Shown here piece by piece: positions 7,932 to 16,978 of a DNA stretch of 33,730 nucleotides (positions are counted from its first letter, which is position 1; every line of letters starts with the position of its first letter). The notes beneath the pieces are model-generated. The model ran no database searches and was not told the origin of the DNA. It saw only the letters and a list, made by a program, of their open reading frames with translations. The position numbers and the translations under genes were made by a program. This DNA comes from Heliobacteriaceae bacterium (GTDB lineage Bacteria; Cyanobacteriota; Vampirovibrionia; Gastranaerophilales; Gastranaerophilaceae), in assembly GCA_031265495.1 (NCBI GenBank), contig JAISCP010000017.1:1-33730 (forward strand), written 5' to 3'.

Positions 7932-8609
7932 CTATGTCAATATAAACGGACTTCTTTCATCAGCATAAACTATTTCAATTTTATCCGCAAATAAACCCGC
8001 AAGCACCTTTAATACAGGGATTTCGCTCTCAAAATGTCCGATATCAAACAATACAATTTCACTCTCCAGCGCTGTATGGAATTTTAAATCTCCTGTTACA
8101 AACGCGTCAGCCCCATTGCACACAGCCTCCTCTATAAACTCCGAACCGCTGCCCGCACAAAACGCTATCTTACAAATTTCCGAAACATTTTTATTATTAA
8201 CCAGCCGGACATTATTGGAAACGATTTTTAATCTTTGCCCTAAATCCCGTACAGAAGTCTCAAGCTCCACATAGCGTACAAAATCAGATGTTTCTGTTAC
8301 TGTAAATCCTAAAATTCTTACCAATTCATCCGTTGTGCCTCCCCGCGTACGGTCAAGGTTTGTGTGCGCGCAGTAAATCGGTATATCTTTATACTCAAAC
8401 GGAATAAAAAACAACGGATGATGCGACACAATCATATCCGCGCCCGCCTCGTGCGCCTGACGCACAACATCACCGGTAACGGTCAATGCAAGCATAATTC
8501 TGTTCACCGTAATATCACTTCGAACCGCAAAACCGATACAATCCCATGTTTCCGCCAGCTCCGCCGGTGCAAAGTTTTCTATAATTTCAGCAATTTCATC
8601 AATGTTCAT
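7932..8609 (-). CDS. NIF3/YbgI-family dinuclear metal protein
   Basis: This is a member of the Nif3-like family (DUF34), toroidal hexamers with a two-metal centre whose cellular role is still uncertain; GTP cyclohydrolase I type 2 is a name often attached. The metal ligands are visible: SHHP (His63, His64), AHTNLD (His82, Asp86) and the C-terminal DIGHFESE, giving His and Glu. TWDCIGF near residue 22 matches the family's usual E/N-W-D-N-x-G-L region. The length of 225 aa is at the short end (E. coli YbgI has 247). There is no Shine-Dalgarno. A promoter-like sequence ends 6 nt before ATG, so the mRNA may be leaderless. Confidence 0.9.
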   Translation of the reverse strand: MNIDEIAEIIENFAPAELAETWDCIGFAVRSDITVNRIMLALTVTGDVVRQAHEAGADMIVSHHPLFFIPFEYKDIPIYCAHTNLDRTRGGTTDELVRILGFTVTETSDFVRYVELETSVRDLGQRLKIVSNNVRLVNNKNVSEICKIAFCAGSGSEFIEEAVCNGADAFVTGDLKFHTALESEIVLFDIGHFESEIPVLKVLAGLFADKIEIVYADERSPFILT

Positions 8610-8615
8610 TTAGAT

Positions 8616-8644
8616 ATCTTAACAAAATCGGAAACGGATAGCAA
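8616..8644 (-). promoter_or_regulatory. Candidate leaderless promoter of the NIF3-family gene
   Basis: TTGCTA (8639-8644), 17 nt, then TGT-TAAGAT (extended -10; hexamer 8616-8621), then 6 nt to ATG. The expected start falls on or next to the A of the ATG. Confidence 0.5.
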
Positions 8645-8695
8645 ATTTATTTTTTTTTGAGTATTATATGTAAAAGGTGTGGAAGGAGAAATTAT

Positions 8696-9055
8696 ATGCG
8701 GATATCGGGTGTTGACAATAGGAGTTGTAATAATTCAATTAATTTTAAGGCATATTTGAGCGAAGATGGAAAAAAATTCCTTAAAAAATACTTGCCTCCG
8801 GATGAGTTTAAAGAAATTTCAGAATATAAATTTCCGGGAAGTGATTCTTTAGAAATAAATTTTAGCGAAAAAGAGGATAATGTTACAGTTCATATAAATA
8901 ATATTAGCGTGAATGAAGGTGTCAAGGTAGAATATAGAGGCGAAGATATTCTGAGTGCTGAATTGTTAAAAAGCCGGCTTGATGAGAAAAAATTGGATTA
9001 TTGTGAGTCGTTTACATTGGAGTTAGCAAGAACCTATATTGGCAACCAAGGCTAA
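8696..9055 (+). CDS. Small hypothetical protein with N-terminal 'NFKA' signature, 119 aa
   Basis: The start at 8696 (MRISGVDN) is chosen because AAGGAG lies 7-8 nt upstream; an in-frame ATG at 8657 has no such site. The N-terminus shows M-x-I-x-x-(V/I) followed after 12 residues by INFKAYL. This is the same arrangement as MQINRIQPNFKG at 23750. The remainder is soluble and charged, with no TM segment or signal peptide and one Cys near each end. The family is unknown. I believe such starts are common in Gastranaerophilales proteins, but that is from memory. Confidence 0.7.
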   Translation: MRISGVDNRSCNNSINFKAYLSEDGKKFLKKYLPPDEFKEISEYKFPGSDSLEINFSEKEDNVTVHINNISVNEGVKVEYRGEDILSAELLKSRLDEKKLDYCESFTLELARTYIGNQG

Positions 9056-9101
9056 TGTTTGCACCCTCTCCAGCAGGGCAGTGTTAGCTTCCTATTGCTT
9101 T

Positions 9102-9410
9102 GTCATTGCTGTACATGTTAAGCAATTACTTACATGATTTTTTAAGAAGACAACGATTTCTGTAATTCCTAAATTTGCCATGTCATCGCGCCCCTGTCAT
9201 CCTGAACTTGTTTCAGGATCTGTACATGACAAAAGCACACCAAACAATCCTGAACGACAGGATTGGCCTGTTTCAGGTTCTGACCACCGAAATATTCAAT
9301 ACCTTTAAGCTTTACTTCCCCGTACAGAAGGCAGATGCTGAAACAAGTTCAGCATGACGGGAATTAGGTTTTAGTGTCAACACGACCTAATTACTTGACA
9401 TGTAAAATTG
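9102..9410. repeat. Intergenic repeat block (families B and D)
   Basis: This contains two family D units (9102-9129 minus, 9387-9410 plus) around a family B block. The block begins CCTGTCATCCTGAACTTG (about 9193) and ends GCTGAAACAAGTTCAGCATGAC (about 9337-9358). The stretch CTTTACTTCCCCGTACAGAAGGCAGATGCTGAAAC is shared almost exactly with about 20998-21031. The short ORF at 9175-9357 is made only of repeat and is not a gene. Confidence 0.7.
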
Positions 9411-9430
9411 CGAGCGAAGTACTATGCCTC

Positions 9431-10603
9431 TCACAAAACTTCCTCTAATATTTTTGCTGCAATGACGGTTTTTGGGGCTTTGTCAAGTTTTTTGATATTG
9501 AGGTTTTTGTCAATGATGTAAACCTCGTTTTCATCGCTGCCAAACCCGATATCAGAGCGCGAAATGTCATTTGCAATCAGGTAATCGCAGCCTTTATGCT
9601 GAATTTTGGCTTTAGCGTTTTCGATTAAATTTTCGCTTTCCGCGCAAAATCCAACGATAATTTGCCCTTCACGTTTATTTTTGCATAATTCTTGCAGGAT
9701 GTCCGGATTTTTGACAAGTTTTACGGAAAGCTCGTTATCATCCGCTTTTTTAAGTTTTTGTGCGGAAACCTCTTTTGGGCGGTAGTCCGCCACGGCAGCG
9801 GACATGATTATGCAGTCGGCGGTGCCGGATTCTTTTTCAACGGCAGCTTGCATGTCGAGTGCGGATTGGACTTTAACGGTTTTAATACCCCCTCCGGGGG
9901 CATCGGCTGTTGTAATTAAGACAACTTCCGCGCCTTGTGCGGCGGCATTTTGCGCAAGCGCCGTTCCCGTTTTTCCGGAAGAATGGTTTGATAAGAACCT
10001 TACAGGGTCAATGTTTTCGATTGTGCCGCCGGAGGTTATTACTATTTTTTTGCCCGCAAGTTTACGGCTGTTGGCTAAAATTTCCACTGTTTTGTCATAA
10101 ATTTTTTCTATTTTGCAGAGTCTGCCCTGCCCCCGTGTACCGCAGGCAAGAAAACCGCTTTCAGGTTCAAGGATTTCAAAGCCGGAAAGTCGTGCGAAGT
10201 TTTCCTGAATAATCGGGTTTTCCCACATATTGCAGTTCATCGCCGGAGCAATAATCACCGGCTTGTTGAAAGCGCAGACAATAGACGTTAAGAGGTTATC
10301 GCAGCAGCCGTTTGCGATTTTTGAGAATGTATTCGCGGAGCAGGGCGCGATTACCATAATATCCGCCTCGTCAGCGCAGGAGATGTGTTCCGGCTTGAAT
10401 TCATTAACCTCAAATTGCTCAACGGCAACTTCATTTCCGCTCAGACTCTGTAAAGTCAAACGCGTAACAAAATTCAGGGCATTCGGGGTGCATACAACGC
10501 GGACATTTGCGCTGCTGCGTTTAAACATGCGTATAAGGTCGCAGATTTTGTAGGCTGCAATTCCGCCGGTTATTCCTATTAGTATTGTTTTTCCGCTAAG
10601 CAT
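9431..10603 (-). CDS. coaBC: Bifunctional phosphopantothenoylcysteine decarboxylase / phosphopantothenate-cysteine ligase
   Basis: This enzyme carries out two steps of coenzyme A synthesis: joining cysteine to phosphopantothenate (CoaB), then decarboxylating to phosphopantetheine with FMN (CoaC). The CoaC part is about residues 1-180: ITGGIAAYK, His73, the PAMN motif (Asn123) and active Cys154 in GFLACGTRGQGRLC. The CoaB part is from about 183: KKIVITSGGTIENIDPVRF, SNHSSGKTG, AAVADYRP, and the Lys-containing KLVKNPDIL. The length of 390 aa is normal. The ATG lies inside the end of gmk (8-nt overlap) with a GAGGAGGT site upstream, so the two genes are coupled. Confidence 0.97.
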   Translation of the reverse strand: MLSGKTILIGITGGIAAYKICDLIRMFKRSSANVRVVCTPNALNFVTRLTLQSLSGNEVAVEQFEVNEFKPEHISCADEADIMVIAPCSANTFSKIANGCCDNLLTSIVCAFNKPVIIAPAMNCNMWENPIIQENFARLSGFEILEPESGFLACGTRGQGRLCKIEKIYDKTVEILANSRKLAGKKIVITSGGTIENIDPVRFLSNHSSGKTGTALAQNAAAQGAEVVLITTADAPGGGIKTVKVQSALDMQAAVEKESGTADCIIMSAAVADYRPKEVSAQKLKKADDNELSVKLVKNPDILQELCKNKREGQIIVGFCAESENLIENAKAKIQHKGCDYLIANDISRSDIGFGSDENEVYIIDKNLNIKKLDKAPKTVIAAKILEEVL

Positions 10604-11150
10604 TTTTAATTACCTCCTCAAGCCGGGATACGGCGCTGCTTATGTTGTCGTTGGTTATTGTGTAATCGAACTGTTTTGAGAGTTCAAGCTCTTTTTGCAT
10701 AAAATTGAGGCGTTTTTGTATTGCTTCTTCATCTTCGGTGCTGCGTCCGCGAAGCCGGGCTTCAAGCTCTGCCGCAGACGGCGGGAGGATGAAAATCAAA
10801 ACAGCGTTTGCTCCCATTTTTTTTCTAACCTGTAATGCGCCTTGCGTATCAATTTCAAGGATTAATTTTTTGCCCTGTGACAGACATTCTTCTACAAAGC
10901 GTTCTTTTGTACCGTAGAGGCTGCCGGCGAATTCCGCCCATTCAAGGAATTCATTATTTTTTACAGCGGTTTCAAATTCGCTGCGGGAAAGATAGAAATA
11001 ATTCACGCCTTCGGCTTCCTGCGGGCGTTTTTGACGCGTGGTGCAGGAGATTGAGAGGTTGAAATCAGGATTTCTATTCAGAAATCCGCCAATTACAGTA
11101 CCTTTACCAACGCCTGACGAGCCTGAGATTACAAACAGTTTTTTATCCAT
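10596..11150 (-). CDS. gmk: Guanylate kinase
   Basis: It phosphorylates GMP/dGMP to GDP/dGDP with ATP. The P-loop is GSSGVGKGT (10-18). The GMP-binding region reads SCTTRQKRPQEAEGVNYFYL, then EFLEWAEFAGSLYGT and LILEIDTQGALQV. The lid region has RLRGRSTEDEEAIQKR. The length of 184 aa is typical. No Shine-Dalgarno precedes the ATG; a perfect TATAAT ends 7 nt before it. The gene is first in a two-gene unit with coaBC. Elsewhere gmk often precedes rpoZ, which I do not see here. Confidence 0.97.
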   Translation of the reverse strand: MDKKLFVISGSSGVGKGTVIGGFLNRNPDFNLSISCTTRQKRPQEAEGVNYFYLSRSEFETAVKNNEFLEWAEFAGSLYGTKERFVEECLSQGKKLILEIDTQGALQVRKKMGANAVLIFILPPSAAELEARLRGRSTEDEEAIQKRLNFMQKELELSKQFDYTITNDNISSAVSRLEEVIKNA

Positions 11151-11157
11151 GTAATGT

Positions 11158-11163
11158 ATTATA
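11158..11163 (-). promoter_or_regulatory. -10 box of gmk-coaBC, candidate leaderless promoter
   Basis: A perfect TATAAT on the minus strand is 7 nt from the gmk ATG. Possible -35 elements (TTGACC, 13-nt spacer; TTACAA, 19-nt spacer) are badly spaced. Confidence 0.5.
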
Positions 11164-11230
11164 CAACAAACCGGCAGGTCAATTGTAACTAATTGTAAAA
11201 AAAGATTAAAATTTCCGTAAATTAAGAAAT

Positions 11231-11350
11231 AGTCTCCTACGGGGTATGGTGAGAGGCTATATGCCGGAGGTGTCCGTTAGCAATATTTTCCGCAAGAAAT
11301 ATTTATATATTATATAGAGTATATATAATATTTATATGAAGGAAATATTA
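11231..11350 (+). promoter_or_regulatory. Candidate structured 5' leader of the LysM/L,D-transpeptidase gene
   Basis: CCTACGG (11236-11242) can pair with CCGGAGG (11264-11270) with one mismatch, enclosing GGTATGGTGAGAGGCTAT. An AT-rich TATATAATATTTATAT stretch then precedes the start. It matches no RNA family I can name. Confidence 0.2.
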
Positions 11351-13003
11351 ATGACTAAAAGTTTTACCCAAAATGTTACTGAAAATGCTGCCGACAATGT
11401 TTACACAATTCAAAAGAATGATTGTCCGTGGAAAATAGCTGAAAAGTTACTAAAAAAGGAAAACAGTACTAAGAGGCTGACAACTAAAGCCATTATAGAC
11501 GAAATGAACCGTCTGGCACAAGCTAACGGCTGCACGGATACAACTGATTTTCAAAAAAGATTTTTTTTAGCAGTCGGGAGTGAGATACAATTAGATACGC
11601 CGGATAATATAACGCATGCAGAATCTGTTAACCCCGCTGAAACTCCGGAAACTCCTAAAGCTGCGGTAGAGCGGACAGCATGGCGAATTCAGGTTCCGCC
11701 TCAAGACAGCAAAGAATTGGATGAAATAAATAATCTGCCGACCGATAAAGAGCGGGTCATTGAATGGCATAAGAGGAATTCAAATACCATAAAAGGTAAT
11801 TATGTTATTGTTGACAAAAAAGCTTGCTCAGCAACCGTATATAGTGCAGACGGAACAGAGCTTGCGGTTTTTGAAACAGGTTTGGCTGCAAGAAAAGGCG
11901 ACCAAAAAGGCCAAAAAGGCGGAGATATACATACGTTACCTGCGAACCAAATGGACTCGTTTACAACTGCGGGTGAATATACAATCAGCGATCCCGGAAA
12001 TAGTGAAGATGTTCATAATAAATTTAATGACAACGTGTTTGACCTTAAAGGTTTCGGTTATGAACAAGGCAATGTAAGACTTGCAATACATCAGATTCCT
12101 ACACACTTAGAAAATACAAGAGGCCGTAAATTTAATAATAATAACTTAGCTGATAACAGAATGTCCTACGGGTGTGTAAATCTTCTCAGAGAAGATTTTG
12201 AAAGGCTGAAAACTTTAGTCGGCGCTGATGATTCAAAACTCTATATTCTTCCTGAAGAAGAAGACAATAAACTTATGCTTGCAGACACCGGCGAAGGCTA
12301 TAAGTTTATTAACAGCAAATACGAAAAGTATACACCAAACTCAAAGGCAAAACCGTTAGTAATTTCTTCCAATTCAAAAAATGTAAATAAAAAGGCGAAA
12401 AATTTTGCCTCCGGCTTGATGAAAAATAAAGAAAAATTAATGACAGATTTGCGCATTAGCAATGAAACCTACGATAAGCTTGCATTGCTTGCTCTTGGAA
12501 TCGGGTACAATGAGTCAAAATTTGGTGATGGTAAATATTGGGGTTGGGGCGAGTATGATGCTAAAGAAGCCCACATTTTTGGATTGGAATTCGGACAAAA
12601 GCTCTTCGTACGAGGTAAGAAGTGGTGGAATCGTACAGTTAATAATGAGAAGACCAGTCCGATCAACTCAAGAGGTTTGACGCAAATGAAACTTGAATCA
12701 TACACAGACAAGGAAACAAGAAGATTGCTTGATGAGGAATGGAAAATAACAGGGAATGATCTTCGTAATCCTGAAAAATCAGCTACCGCAACAATGATAG
12801 TCCTTGCAGCTATGTATAAAAATGAGTTACCTGCTTTAAAAGAACAAATGACAGCTCAAAATATCAGCGAAGAAGAAGCGCTGTTATACCTCTGGCTCGG
12901 TAAACGTACAGAGCTAAATAAAGGAATAGCGGCGCCTGACAAAAAGCCATATGTTCAAAATGCCAAAACATACATTAATAATTTCAATATATCCAGAGCT
13001 TAA
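11351..13003 (+). CDS. LysM - L,D-transpeptidase - lytic transglycosylase-like fusion
   Basis: This is a predicted peptidoglycan enzyme of 550 aa. Residues of about 16-85 are LysM-like (YTIQKNDCPWKIAEKLL ... AVGSEIQL). Residues of about 150-310 are a YkuD-type L,D-transpeptidase: GNYVIVDKKACSATVYS, AIHQIP (His247) and a variant active-site motif S-Y-G-C-V-N with Cys275 (usual form S/T-H/R-G-C). Such enzymes make 3-3 peptide cross-links or attach proteins. Residues of about 360-500 resemble a goose-lysozyme/SLT-type fold: GYNESKFG with a candidate catalytic Glu388, then SRGLTQMK. There is no signal peptide. I chose ATG 11351 because GAAGGAA lies 6 nt upstream; an in-frame ATG at 11336 would overlap that site. 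The first two domains are more certain than the third. Confidence 0.85.
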   Translation: MTKSFTQNVTENAADNVYTIQKNDCPWKIAEKLLKKENSTKRLTTKAIIDEMNRLAQANGCTDTTDFQKRFFLAVGSEIQLDTPDNITHAESVNPAETPETPKAAVERTAWRIQVPPQDSKELDEINNLPTDKERVIEWHKRNSNTIKGNYVIVDKKACSATVYSADGTELAVFETGLAARKGDQKGQKGGDIHTLPANQMDSFTTAGEYTISDPGNSEDVHNKFNDNVFDLKGFGYEQGNVRLAIHQIPTHLENTRGRKFNNNNLADNRMSYGCVNLLREDFERLKTLVGADDSKLYILPEEEDNKLMLADTGEGYKFINSKYEKYTPNSKAKPLVISSNSKNVNKKAKNFASGLMKNKEKLMTDLRISNETYDKLALLALGIGYNESKFGDGKYWGWGEYDAKEAHIFGLEFGQKLFVRGKKWWNRTVNNEKTSPINSRGLTQMKLESYTDKETRRLLDEEWKITGNDLRNPEKSATATMIVLAAMYKNELPALKEQMTAQNISEEEALLYLWLGKRTELNKGIAAPDKKPYVQNAKTYINNFNISRA

Positions 13004-13091
13004 AAATTTGCAATTATTCCTTCAGGCGTAGTAAAACTCCGTCATCCTTGCACAGGTTGTTGTGTGAGTTCGTTAATACTCGGTGTACATC

Positions 13092-13775
13092 GTCATTGCT
13101 GTACATGTCAAGTAATTAGGGCGTGTCGACATTGAATATAAAAACATAATGCTGAGCGTCACGTCATCCTGAACTTGTTTCCATAACTGTCCCGTAAAAA
13201 TTTTCAAGTGGATAAAGCAAAATTTGAAGATTAAAAAAATAATATACAAGTTTACACTATTTTGTTCCTTTGAACTTATGAGCAATGCCTCTCCGTCATT
13301 CTATCATATCAGCGTCATTCCGGGCTTGACCCGGAATCTATCCGGTTCAATTAAACTGATAGACCCTGAATCAAGTTCAGGGTGACGTGGAGGTTGTTGA
13401 ATGTTTTTTACTAATAATTATGAGTTTAAAAATGAGATATTACGAACAAAAACGCCGGAAAAACCCGAACCAATTCGCATTCCGGATAACCTCTTAATTT
13501 TAACGGGACAGTTGTGGAACTTGTTTCAGGATCTGTCCACCGAAAAAATATACAATCTCTGTAAGGTTTTCTTCCCTGTAAAGATGGACAGATGCCGGAA
13601 CAAAATTGAGAAGATAGTGCTATTTGCCAAGTGCCGGATCCTGAAACAAGTTCAGGATGACAGGATGGTTATGGTGTGATTTGTCATGTGCAGATACTGA
13701 AATAAATGCAGCATGACAGGGAGGTTAAGGTGGGCTATCCTTTGCTGTTCCCTCTTTCCTGTTTACTATTCACTA
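13092..13775. repeat. Long intergenic repeat mosaic (families B, C, D)
   Basis: The gap 13004-13911 has no gene I can support. It contains family D (13092-13119, minus); a GTCGACATTGAATATAAAAACAT unit inverted relative to about 6936-6957; family B blocks at about 13162-13208, 13310-13387 and 13499-13680; and a family C unit (GCTGTTCCCTCTTTCCTGTTTAC, from about 13743). Family C recurs inverted at about 23856-23882 together with the adjoining GGTTAAGGTGGGCTATCCTT. It is followed by short CTATTCACTAATTT / TATACCTCC direct repeats up to the uvrA promoter. An apparent 92-aa ORF (13401-13679) is built of repeat. Confidence 0.7.
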
Positions 13776-13876
13776 ATTTAGCTATACCTCCAGCCTCTAT
13801 ACCTCCTATTAACTATTTACTAATCACTATTTACTAATTTCAGCTATACCTCCGAAATCGTTTCACAGAATAAGAA

Positions 13877-13905
13877 TTGATTTGATGTTTTTTTGGTGCG
13901 ATAAT
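13877..13905 (+). promoter_or_regulatory. Candidate leaderless promoter of uvrA
   Basis: TTGATT (13877-13882), 17 nt, then TGC-GATAAT (extended -10; hexamer 13900-13905), then 6 nt to the ATG at 13912. The expected start is at the ATG. I see no LexA-type box that I can identify. Confidence 0.6.
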
Positions 13906-13911
13906 TAAATT

Positions 13912-16731
13912 ATGCAAGACTTGATTAGGATAAAAGGCGCTAAAGAACATAATTTAAAAGATGTTTCACTGGAACTGCCCAAAAATGAATTAATTGTGTT
14001 TACCGGAGTTTCCGGCTCGGGTAAAAGTTCGCTTGCTTTTGATACGATTTTTGCGGAAGGTCAAAGGCGTTATATTGAAAGCCTTTCTACTTATGCGCGG
14101 CAGTTTTTGGGCCAGATGGACAAGCCCGATGTCGAATATATTGACGGACTTTCGCCGGCTATTTCAATTGACCAGAAGTCAACACACAATAACCCGCGTT
14201 CAACTGTGGGAACGGTTACGGAAATTTATGATTACCTGCGTCTGCTCTATGCCCGTACAGGAACTCCGTTCTGCCCGCAGTGCGGGGATGCTATCAAGCC
14301 GCAGACCATTGATGAAATCGTGAATAGTATTATGAAATTTGAAGAAGGTGCAAAAATTCAAATTCTTGCGCCGGTTGCATACGGTAAAAAAGGCGAGTTC
14401 CGGCCGATGTTTGAAGAATTAAGGCAGGAAGGCTTTGTAAGGGTAAAAGCGGACGATAAAGTTTATAATCTGGATGAAGATGAAATTAAACTTGCCAAAA
14501 CAGTCAAGCATAATATTTTTGTAGTTGTTGACAGAATTGTGGTGAAGCCCGCAGCGCGTTCGAGGATTGCGGACAGTGTTCAGATTGCGCTTCAGAAATC
14601 CGACGGGCTGGTTGTGATAGACCGGGAAGGCAAAGAAATCATTTACAGCGAAAAGCTGGCATGCACAAAGTGTAATCTCAGTTTTGAAGAACTGGCGCCG
14701 AGAATTTTCTCATTCAATGCTCCTTACGGTGCGTGCGAAAAATGTCACGGTATAGGGATTGATTATCAGGTTTCACCTGATTTGGTAATTCCCGACAAGA
14801 CAAAATCCGTAAATGAAGGGGCGATTTATCCGTGGAGTAAATCTTCCACCCCGTTTTATAATGATATTTTGCGTGCGGTTTCGGAACATTTCGGAATAAA
14901 CCTTGACACGCCGTTTCGGGATTTGCCGGAAGAACACCGGAATATAATACTTTACGGCAGCAGCGACCTTGTGAAAATGCGTATCCGCTCATTTATGACA
15001 AAACGCTACGAAACCAAGTACAGCAGGTTTACCGGAGTAATAAATTATTTGATGAATAAATATCACGATTCGGACGGAGAGTACTGGCGTGAGGAAATTG
15101 AAAAATATATGATTATGAAACCCTGCGAAGTCTGCGGCGGAGCAAGGTTGAAGCCGTTTCCGCTTGCCGTGAAGATTAAAGATATTAATATATATGAATT
15201 CACTTTAATGTCTGTTGATAATGCATATAATTTTATTCAAGACCTCTATTTGGACTTTAGTGATTACCATATGCAGATTGCAAAGCAAATTTTGGATGAA
15301 ATCCGTGCGCGTTTGAAATTCTTGCAAGATGTAGGTTTGAGTTATTTAAATTTAGCCCGCATGGCAGGAACGCTTTCCGGCGGAGAAGCCCAGCGGATAA
15401 GACTTGCAACCCAGATTGGCAGCGGGCTTTCCGGAGTTTTGTACGTTCTGGACGAGCCGTCAATCGGCTTGCACCAGCGTGATAACGAACGTTTGATAAG
15501 CACTTTAATCAAGCTCCGCAATCTCGGAAATACTCTTATAGTGGTTGAACACGATGAAGAAACTATCAAAAATGCGGATTATATCGTGGATATTGGCCCG
15601 AAAGCAGGGATTAACGGCGGCAAAATCGTTGCCAAAGGCAAAATCGAAGATATTATCGCGGCAAAACAGTCAATTACGGGTAAATATCTGAGCGGTGAAA
15701 AATCTATCCCGCTTCCGGCAGGAATTCGTGAAGGCAGCGGGGAATTTTTATATGTAAAAAACGCTTCATTAAACAATCTTAAAAATATTGACGTTCAAAT
15801 CCCGCTGGGTAAGATTAACGTGCTTACCGGAGTTTCCGGCTCGGGCAAGTCAACTCTTATGCAGGATTTAATTTATGAATACGCTGTTCACAAGCTGCGC
15901 GGAAACAAGCCGAAACCGCAGGGTGTGGATGAGATTACGGGATTTGAACATATAGACAAAATCATTGACATTGACCAGTCGCCGATAGGCAGAACTCCGC
16001 GTTCAAATCCTGCAACTTATACGGATGTTTTTACACACATAAGAGAACTGTACTCAAAAACTAACGAGGCAAAGCTGCGCGGCTACAAGCCGGGCAGGTT
16101 CAGTTTTAATGTTAAAGGCGGACGCTGCGAGGCTTGCAAAGGCGACGGACTTATTAAAATTGAAATGAATTTTCTGTCGGATGTTTATGTAAAGTGCAGT
16201 GTCTGTAAAGGCAAACGTTACAACCGTGAAACTCTGGAAGTTAAATACAAAGGCAAAACGATTTCCGATGTACTTGATATGAGCGTTAAAGAGGCGCTGG
16301 AATTTTTTGGGAATATTCCTTCAATTCAGAATAAACTGAAAACCCTTAACGACGTCGGGCTTGATTACATAAAACTCGGACAGAGTGCGACAACGCTTTC
16401 CGGCGGGGAAGCCCAGCGGATTAAGCTTGCTTCCGAGCTGAACAAACGCGCGACAGGCAAAACTCTTTACCTGCTTGACGAACCGTCGGTGGGGCTTCAC
16501 TGGTCTGATTTGGATAAACTTATAAAAATTATACAAAAGCTTGCTGACAGCGGAAACACTATTCTGGTAATCGAACACAATCTCGATTTGATTAAAATTG
16601 CCGACCACATAATTGATTTAGGCCCCGAAGGCGGCACAGGCGGCGGTAATGTTGTTGCACAGGGCACGCCGGAGGAAGTTGCAAAGAACAAAAAATCTTT
16701 CACAGGCAGGTATTTGAAACGAACTGTATAG
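13912..16731 (+). CDS. uvrA: Excinuclease ABC subunit A
   Basis: UvrA is the damage-recognising ATPase of nucleotide excision repair; it loads UvrB on DNA. It has two ABC modules, each with a zinc site: Walker [10 protein letters not shown] (32-40), signature [14 protein letters not shown], and a second GVSGSGKST (about 640) with [15 protein letters not shown]. The first zinc module is C-x2-C (CTKC ... CEKCHGIG). The second is [14 protein letters not shown] ... [10 protein letters not shown]. The length of 939 aa matches the family. The start has no Shine-Dalgarno. It is a single gene with repeat DNA on both sides. Confidence 0.98.
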   Translation: MQDLIRIKGAKEHNLKDVSLELPKNELIVFTGVSGSGKSSLAFDTIFAEGQRRYIESLSTYARQFLGQMDKPDVEYIDGLSPAISIDQKSTHNNPRSTVGTVTEIYDYLRLLYARTGTPFCPQCGDAIKPQTIDEIVNSIMKFEEGAKIQILAPVAYGKKGEFRPMFEELRQEGFVRVKADDKVYNLDEDEIKLAKTVKHNIFVVVDRIVVKPAARSRIADSVQIALQKSDGLVVIDREGKEIIYSEKLACTKCNLSFEELAPRIFSFNAPYGACEKCHGIGIDYQVSPDLVIPDKTKSVNEGAIYPWSKSSTPFYNDILRAVSEHFGINLDTPFRDLPEEHRNIILYGSSDLVKMRIRSFMTKRYETKYSRFTGVINYLMNKYHDSDGEYWREEIEKYMIMKPCEVCGGARLKPFPLAVKIKDINIYEFTLMSVDNAYNFIQDLYLDFSDYHMQIAKQILDEIRARLKFLQDVGLSYLNLARMAGTLSGGEAQRIRLATQIGSGLSGVLYVLDEPSIGLHQRDNERLISTLIKLRNLGNTLIVVEHDEETIKNADYIVDIGPKAGINGGKIVAKGKIEDIIAAKQSITGKYLSGEKSIPLPAGIREGSGEFLYVKNASLNNLKNIDVQIPLGKINVLTGVSGSGKSTLMQDLIYEYAVHKLRGNKPKPQGVDEITGFEHIDKIIDIDQSPIGRTPRSNPATYTDVFTHIRELYSKTNEAKLRGYKPGRFSFNVKGGRCEACKGDGLIKIEMNFLSDVYVKCSVCKGKRYNRETLEVKYKGKTISDVLDMSVKEALEFFGNIPSIQNKLKTLNDVGLDYIKLGQSATTLSGGEAQRIKLASELNKRATGKTLYLLDEPSVGLHWSDLDKLIKIIQKLADSGNTILVIEHNLDLIKIADHIIDLGPEGGTGGGNVVAQGTPEEVAKNKKSFTGRYLKRTV

Positions 16732-16854
16732 GTGGTGACAAAAATGTTTTTTACCTATTATTCATAAAATAACTACTTTTTCAAACTTATAATCATAGCT
16801 TCTATTTTGTGGATTTATATTCATTTTGTATATAGGAATTATATTTCAGCATGA

Positions 16855-16978
16855 TGGAGAGGCATTTGCTCATAAGTTTATCCACTTGAAAATTTTAACG
16901 GGACAGTTCCGGAAACAAGTTCAGGATGACAGGACGGTTATGGTTTGTTTTTACCAATCCCAATGTCGACACTGCCTA
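16855..16978. repeat. Intergenic repeat block, family B
   Basis: Units present: GAGAGGCATTTGCTCATAAG, TTATCCACTTGAAAATTTTA, GGGACAGTTCCGGAAACAAG, TTCAGGATGACAGGACGGTTATGG and CCAATCCCAATGTCGACACTGCC. Each occurs elsewhere in the window in other orders (about 2912-2960, 6862-6970, 13179-13300). The block abuts, and slightly overlaps, the stop of the next minus-strand gene. Confidence 0.65.

Noticed and set aside
13401-13679. 92-aa plus-strand ORF in the gap before uvrA
   Set aside because: It is made of family B repeat sequence, with no ribosome site and unlikely protein composition.
14714-14992. Minus-strand ORFs inside uvrA (also 15257-15776 and 16321-16703)
   Set aside because: They lie antisense to a clearly coding UvrA frame and have no family features.
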